Source: Natrinema pellirubrum DSM 15624 (GTDB lineage: Archaea > Halobacteriota > Halobacteria > Halobacteriales > Natrialbaceae). Taken from it: a stretch of DNA of 64,000 bases. Each line of letters opens with the position of its first letter. Positions within the stretch are counted from its first letter, which is position 1. Below the pieces are notes generated by a model. That model had not been told where the DNA came from, made no database searches, and was given only the letters and a program-made list of their open reading frames with translations. A program made the position numbers and the translations under genes. The DNA lies in NCBI RefSeq assembly GCF_000230735.2, contig NC_019962.1:372001-436000 (forward strand). The letters are read 5' to 3'. Shown piece after piece: positions 60,076-64,000 of the stretch.

Positions 60076-61098
60076 TCACCGCTCGAGCGACAGGACGAGT
60101 CCGTCGCCTTCGCGCTCGAACTCGGTCCCGAACGGATCGGACAGTTCGCGTATCCGATCTCGGGCCCACGCGGCCGCGTCCGGGCTCGCCTCGTGGACCG
60201 CACAGCCGTCGATTTCGGTGGGATACAACCGGAGGTCGCGGACTCCACCCGCGGGCGTCACACGCAGAACGAACAGGAAACTGCGGTCGTTGTGCAACGC
60301 CTCGTCGATCCGGTAGTCGTCCACGAAATCGCCCGTATCGTAGCAGATCGGAACCCCCTCGTAGACCTCGATCCCCTGCAAGACGTGGGCACTGTGGCCG
60401 TGGACGAGATCGACGCCGTTCTCGACGAGCCAGTGACCGAAGTCCCTGAAAGAGTCCGGCGGTTCCGTCACCATGTTCGGCCCCCAGTGTAGCGAGGCCA
60501 CCAGTATATCAGGATCTCGTTCGCGTGCGCGCTCGAGGGCATCCCGGACGAGCCGTCGCGTCTCCGGATCGTCGGCGTCGATCTCGATCCGGGCCGTTCC
60601 CGGCGAGTCCGCGTCGGCGGCGTATTCGGGCGTGTTGTCGGTAAACGAGACGATCGCGAGGTCGAGTCCGTCGTTGCCGCCGCTTGCCTCGGAGTTGGGG
60701 ATCGTCAGCACCGCCGACTCGAGCGCTTCGTCGAGCGTCTCACCCGCACCCGTGCGGGCGATCCCGGCGTCGTCGAGCGCGGCGAGGGTGTCCCGTAACG
60801 CGGTCTCCTCGTAGTCGAGGACGTGGTTGTTCGCCAGCGCACAGGCGTCGACGCCCGCGCGCTCGAGCGCCGGGACCGCCCAGTCGGGGTCGGCCCGAAA
60901 GTGAAACGGACGGTGAGTTCGCTGCCACTCCCGACCCCGCGTCGAGAGGACGCACTCGAGGTTGCACACCAGCCCGTCCAGTCCGTGGAGCCGCTCGAGG
61001 ACGGTGCCCCAGACGGCGTCGACCGGGCGGCTCCGATGGCGCTCGTCGACGAGCCGCCCGAGCATGACGTCACCGGTGAAGCCGATTCGGAGCGCCAT
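60076..61098 (-). CDS. CapA/PgsA-family protein (metallophosphoesterase-like)
   Basis: 340 residues. MALRIGFTGDVMLGRLVDER opens the family with the GD motif. Then DGLVCNLECVLSTRG and CALANNHVLDYEE (NLE and NNH), VASLHWGPNM and VHGHSAHVLQGIEVYEG follow, a complete metallophosphoesterase-like set of Asp, Asn and His ligands. Bacterial CapA/PgsA takes part in poly-gamma-glutamate export and capsule synthesis; some haloarchaea make poly-gamma-glutamate, but no pgsB/C-like genes are visible here. No signal peptide, so it may be cytoplasmic. Confidence 0.85.
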   Translation of the reverse strand: MALRIGFTGDVMLGRLVDERHRSRPVDAVWGTVLERLHGLDGLVCNLECVLSTRGREWQRTHRPFHFRADPDWAVPALERAGVDACALANNHVLDYEETALRDTLAALDDAGIARTGAGETLDEALESAVLTIPNSEASGGNDGLDLAIVSFTDNTPEYAADADSPGTARIEIDADDPETRRLVRDALERARERDPDILVASLHWGPNMVTEPPDSFRDFGHWLVENGVDLVHGHSAHVLQGIEVYEGVPICYDTGDFVDDYRIDEALHNDRSFLFVLRVTPAGGVRDLRLYPTEIDGCAVHEASPDAAAWARDRIRELSDPFGTEFEREGDGLVLSLER

Positions 61099-61235
61099 AC
61101 GAATCGTTCGCGACCGAGACCCAAAATCCCGGACCAGCGTTCGACGGCTCGAGGCACCGCGTCCCGACCGCGACGACCCCCGGCCGCGGGGCTTTCGTCG
61201 ACAGCTACAAACCCCGACCGACCCACAGTCTAGCC

Positions 61236-62072
61236 ATGCACGTACTCGGTGTTCGCGACGCGGGAGCCGACGGCGACGCGCTCGAGGCGGTCGTCGATCG
61301 GGTCGTCGACCGGCTCTCCGAGCGGGGGCGGGTCGGGGTCGTCAGATACGACGCGACCATCGCCGACGGGACGCAAGTCCGCGAGTCGGCGACACGCGGC
61401 GGCGACGTCACTTACGACCTTGGCGTCGACGGCGACTGGACCGCTTCGGGGACGGGGATGGGCGTCCGCGACGCCCTCGACCGGCTGGCGACCGACTGCG
61501 AGTACGCGGTCGTGGTCGGCGTCCCCTCGTTGCAGTATCCGTCGATTCTCGTCGGCGGCGACGGGTCCGACCGCGAGGCCGCCGGCGAGGTGCTGGCGAC
61601 CGTCGAGGGGCCCGCCGGCCTCGACCTCGCGGCGCTGGTCGACGACCTCGAGGCGGCCGAACCCCACCGAACCCTCGAGTCGCTGGTGGCCCGAGTCAAG
61701 GCGTCGCCGGCGGCCGACCGTGCGGGCGCGATCGCGACGTTTACCGGCCGCGTCCGAGCGAAAGACAGTGCGGACGACGCGCGCACGCAGTACCTCGAGT
61801 TCGAGAAGTACGAGGGCGTCGCCGACGAGCGCTTGGCCGCCCTCGAGGCCGACCTCGAGTCGCGGGACGGCGTCTTTGCGGTCGAACTTTACCACCGGAC
61901 CGGGATCGTCGAGAACGGCGAGGACATCGTGTTCGTCGTCGTGCTGGCCGGTCACCGCGGGGAGGCGTTCCGGACCGTCGAGGACGGGATCAACCGGTTG
62001 AAAGACGAAGTCCCACTGTTCAAGAAGGAGGTCACGGTCGAGGACGAGTTCTGGGTCCACGAGCGATCGTGA
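61236..62072 (+). CDS. moaE: Molybdopterin synthase large subunit (MoaE) with an N-terminal extension
   Basis: 278 residues. The C-terminal 135 residues are MoaE: DRAGAIATFTGRVRAKDSAD, QYLEFEKYEGVADERLAALE, VELYHRTGIVENGEDIVFVV, PLFKKEVTVEDEFWVHERS with the catalytic Lys of the FKKE segment. The N-terminal 140 residues (MHVLGVRDAGADGDALEAVV) are an added alpha/beta domain, MobB-like in character, seen in haloarchaeal MoaE (from memory). MoaE uses thiocarboxylated SAMP/MoaD to make molybdopterin, so it depends on UbaA, encoded at 19375. Confidence 0.88.
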   Translation: MHVLGVRDAGADGDALEAVVDRVVDRLSERGRVGVVRYDATIADGTQVRESATRGGDVTYDLGVDGDWTASGTGMGVRDALDRLATDCEYAVVVGVPSLQYPSILVGGDGSDREAAGEVLATVEGPAGLDLAALVDDLEAAEPHRTLESLVARVKASPAADRAGAIATFTGRVRAKDSADDARTQYLEFEKYEGVADERLAALEADLESRDGVFAVELYHRTGIVENGEDIVFVVVLAGHRGEAFRTVEDGINRLKDEVPLFKKEVTVEDEFWVHERS

Positions 62073-62165
62073 TCGTTCCCGTCGTTCACCGGCCGGGCTG
62101 AACGGGCGAAACGGTCGGGAAAGACGACATTGAACTCCCCATGCCTATCGAGCCGAAGATAATAT

Positions 62166-62230
62166 GTTAGAAGCGGTTTTAAAACGTCTAACGGGATCTG
62201 AGCGGTTCGATAATAGTTCTATTACCGAAC
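62166..62230. promoter_or_regulatory. AT-rich double-palindrome region upstream of the DUF7123 gene
   Basis: Two inverted repeats: GTTAGA (62166-62171) with TCTAAC (62187-62192) around GTTTTAAAAC; and GTTCGATAATAG (62205-62216) with CTATTACCGAAC (62219-62230), 11 of 12 arm bases paired. This is far more AT-rich than its surroundings. A TATA-like CTTTATAAC lies at 62292-62300, about 35 bases before the ATG. A regulated promoter is likely. Confidence 0.6.
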
Positions 62231-62328
62231 ATAAAACGTCTATTACCCTCCGGATAGCTGAACACAATCGAAACGGGGCTAACCAACCCTTCTTTATAAC
62301 GGGTCGCCGCCACAAGGGAGAATCGTCG

Positions 62329-62568
62329 ATGAGTACGACAGCCCAACCCTCCACGGAAAGCAAGGAACGCCGCCTGAAACGCTACCTGCGCGAACGTGCC
62401 GAAGACGGCGAGCTGTACTTCAAAGGCAAGTTCATCGCGGACGACGTCGGGATGTCCCCCAAAGAGATCGGCGCGTTGATGGTCAAGCTCTCCGACTCGG
62501 TCAGCGACCTCGAGATCGAGAAGTGGTCGTACACGAGCGCGACGACGTGGCGTGTCGCTCCCGCGTAA
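62329..62568 (+). CDS. Small conserved haloarchaeal protein (DUF7123-like)
   Basis: 79 residues from the ATG at 62329: MSTTAQPSTESKERRLKRYL, then EDGELYFKGKFIADDVGMSP KEIGALMVKLSDSVSDLEIE and the end WSYTSATTWRVAPA. The central part is an HTH-like helix pair (FIADDVGMSPKEIGALM). The family is almost invariant in haloarchaea (from memory, DUF7123). A Shine-Dalgarno-like AAGGGAG lies 8 bases upstream of the ATG. DNA binding is plausible but unproven. The unusual upstream palindromes suggest tight control. Confidence 0.85.
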   Translation: MSTTAQPSTESKERRLKRYLRERAEDGELYFKGKFIADDVGMSPKEIGALMVKLSDSVSDLEIEKWSYTSATTWRVAPA

Positions 62569-62815
62569 CGCCGTACCGACGCTCGATCGGTCCGCCCGTC
62601 CCCGCATCCGCTCCCGCGTGCCGCCGCGTCACTAACGCTATCCGGCACGACGTTCCGAACACGTTGACGCGTTCACCGACGACGCGGTTCGTACTCGTTT
62701 TCCCGCCGACAGCCATATTGCTATCCGCTCGCCGATAGCCGCGGCCAGCCCACGAGAAACGGATTCGGCTGCCGGCGACAGTCGTTTTATACGGCCCCGA
62801 GCCGAATCACGGGTG

Positions 62816-63979
62816 ATGGACGACGGCGACCGGTCCGGCTTCGACGGCACGGAACGTGACGGCCGTTCCCCCGCGGACGGACCGCCGATCGATCGGATCG
62901 AGTCGGTGTTTGCAGTCTACGAAGTCCGACGCGAGGACGATCAGATAGTGTACTACGGCGACCCGCTGACCCACCCCGAGCGGGTCATGCGCGACCTCTG
63001 GCCGGCGTTCAACGACCGGGGCTACGACCTCGAGTTCGAACGCCGCCACGGCGAGTACGTCCTCGTCGCCGAGCCGGCGACCCGCGGGATCGACGGGATC
63101 CCCTGGACGAACGTCGTGCTGTTGCTGGCGACGATCGCGTCGACGCTGTTCGTCGGCTCGTGGTGGTGGTATCCGGCGCTCGACCCGTTCGCGAACCCGA
63201 CCGATCTCCTCCACGCGTGGCCGTTCTCGCTGGCGATCCTCGGCGTTCTCATGGTTCACGAGATGGGCCATTACGTCATGAGTCGGTACCACCGGGTCGA
63301 GGCCTCGCTGCCCTACTTCATTCCGATTCCGACGCTCATCGGGACGATGGGCGCGGTCATCAGGATGAAAGGCCGGATGCCTGACCGGAAGGCGTTGTTC
63401 GATATCGGCGTCGCCGGGCCGCTCGCGGGGCTGGTCGCGACGGTCGTCGTGAGCGTGATCGGGCTCCACCTGCCACCCGTGACCGTCGATCCGGCGCTGC
63501 TCCAGAACCCCGACGCGGTCCGGATCGAACTGGGCTATCCGCCGCTGCTCGAGTTGCTCGCAGCGGCGTTCGACCAGCCGCTGTATCGTGACGACCCGAC
63601 GACGGGCGTGAACCCGGTCGTCATCGGCGCGTGGGTCGGGATGTTCGTCACGTTTCTGAACCTGATCCCGGTCGGCCAGCTCGACGGCGGCCACATTTTG
63701 CGGGCGATGACCGGCGAGTTCCACGACACCGTGGCCGCGCTCGTCCCTGGCGCGCTGTTCGTTCTTGCTGGCTATCTCTACTACGTCCAGGAGTACACGG
63801 TGAACGCGGTCTCGGTCTGGATCATCTGGGGGCTGCTGACGACGGTGTTCGCGTCGGCGGGGGCAGCGACGCCGATTCGGGACGACCGCCTCGGTACCGG
63901 CCGGACCGTCCTCGGCGTCGTCACGTTCGGGCTCGGCTTGCTCTGTTTCATGCCGGTTCCGGTGATGGTCATCGGCTGA
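62816..63979 (+). CDS. Site-2 protease (M50), short form
   Basis: 387 residues from the ATG at 62816 (a GTG three bases earlier is the alternative). About 110 soluble N-terminal residues (RIESVFAVYEVRREDDQIVY) precede the membrane core. The zinc site is LMVHEMGHYVMSRYHRVEAS (HExxH), and the second ligand is in NLIPVGQLDGGHILRAMTGE. No PDZ domain is present. It is a family of archaeal/plant-like S2P proteases (EGY type). A TTTTATAC box about 28 bases upstream points to a leaderless mRNA. Substrate unknown. Confidence 0.9.
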   Translation: MDDGDRSGFDGTERDGRSPADGPPIDRIESVFAVYEVRREDDQIVYYGDPLTHPERVMRDLWPAFNDRGYDLEFERRHGEYVLVAEPATRGIDGIPWTNVVLLLATIASTLFVGSWWWYPALDPFANPTDLLHAWPFSLAILGVLMVHEMGHYVMSRYHRVEASLPYFIPIPTLIGTMGAVIRMKGRMPDRKALFDIGVAGPLAGLVATVVVSVIGLHLPPVTVDPALLQNPDAVRIELGYPPLLELLAAAFDQPLYRDDPTTGVNPVVIGAWVGMFVTFLNLIPVGQLDGGHILRAMTGEFHDTVAALVPGALFVLAGYLYYVQEYTVNAVSVWIIWGLLTTVFASAGAATPIRDDRLGTGRTVLGVVTFGLGLLCFMPVPVMVIG

Positions 63980-64000
63980 GCCGTCACCGTCAGTCACCGG

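Overview
The window is from a halophilic archaeon (class Halobacteria). The DNA is GC-rich and the predicted proteins are strongly acidic. Leaderless TATA-type promoters are common. The gene set is characteristic: a thermosome, UbaA-type E1, Tfx, HalOD1, FAU-1, DUF373, the chlorite dismutase/Abm fusion PitA, class I LysRS, glnA beside an Lrp regulator, and many tiny zinc-ribbon proteins. From memory it looks like a member of the Natrinema/Haloterrigena group, but that is an inference. No rRNA, tRNA or CRISPR array was seen.

Layout. 1-5 kb: start of an A-type ATPase operon (minus strand), a methyltransferase, a pilin-like protein, a secreted protein divergent from a membrane-anchored winged-helix protein, and a lipoprotein. 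5.0-6.6 kb: a radical SAM gene followed by two extra copies of its own 3' end. 6.7-9.5 kb: a receiver/PAS histidine kinase split by an IS630-family element. 9.6-20 kb: housekeeping genes (DUF373, prenyl synthase, EtfAB, TRAM protein, MBL hydrolase, Tfx, SDR, membrane proteins, UbaA). 20-34 kb: zinc-finger miniproteins, a UvrD-like helicase overlapping a degenerate M24 peptidase, a second histidine kinase, riboflavin synthase, PrsW, a dicarboxylate symporter, FAU-1, a NUDIX hydrolase and a BASS transporter. 34-39 kb: a winged-helix/membrane-protein pair with a striking palindromic operator, an aldo/keto reductase, an acyltransferase, zinc-ribbon and HalOD1 proteins, and a TraB-like protein. 39.5-42.4 kb: the thermosome gene followed by a second, apparently identical IS630 copy. 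42.7-64 kb: lrp-glnA, gamma-carbonic anhydrase-like protein, a broken pyruvate dehydrogenase E1-alpha gene, lipoprotein, YgfZ-like protein, several conserved haloarchaeal proteins, a second dicarboxylate symporter, PitA, PadR, two site-2 proteases, lysS-pyrH, CapA, MoaE, and a DUF7123 protein.

Most of the window reads as ordinary chromosome. The unusual material lies between and inside genes. (1) Two ghost copies of the 3' end of a radical SAM gene, arranged as exact 150-bp tandem units, differ from the live copy only at third codon positions. (2) Both IS630 copies sit at the centre of a palindrome. (3) A 42-bp in-frame insertion made of two hairpins, carrying TAG, splits the thiamine-diphosphate motif of an E1-alpha gene. 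(4) A recurrent intergenic motif, two A/T tracts around CTSGACC, lies beside hairpins near gene ends. (5) A palindromic operator lies between two divergent membrane-protein transcription units.
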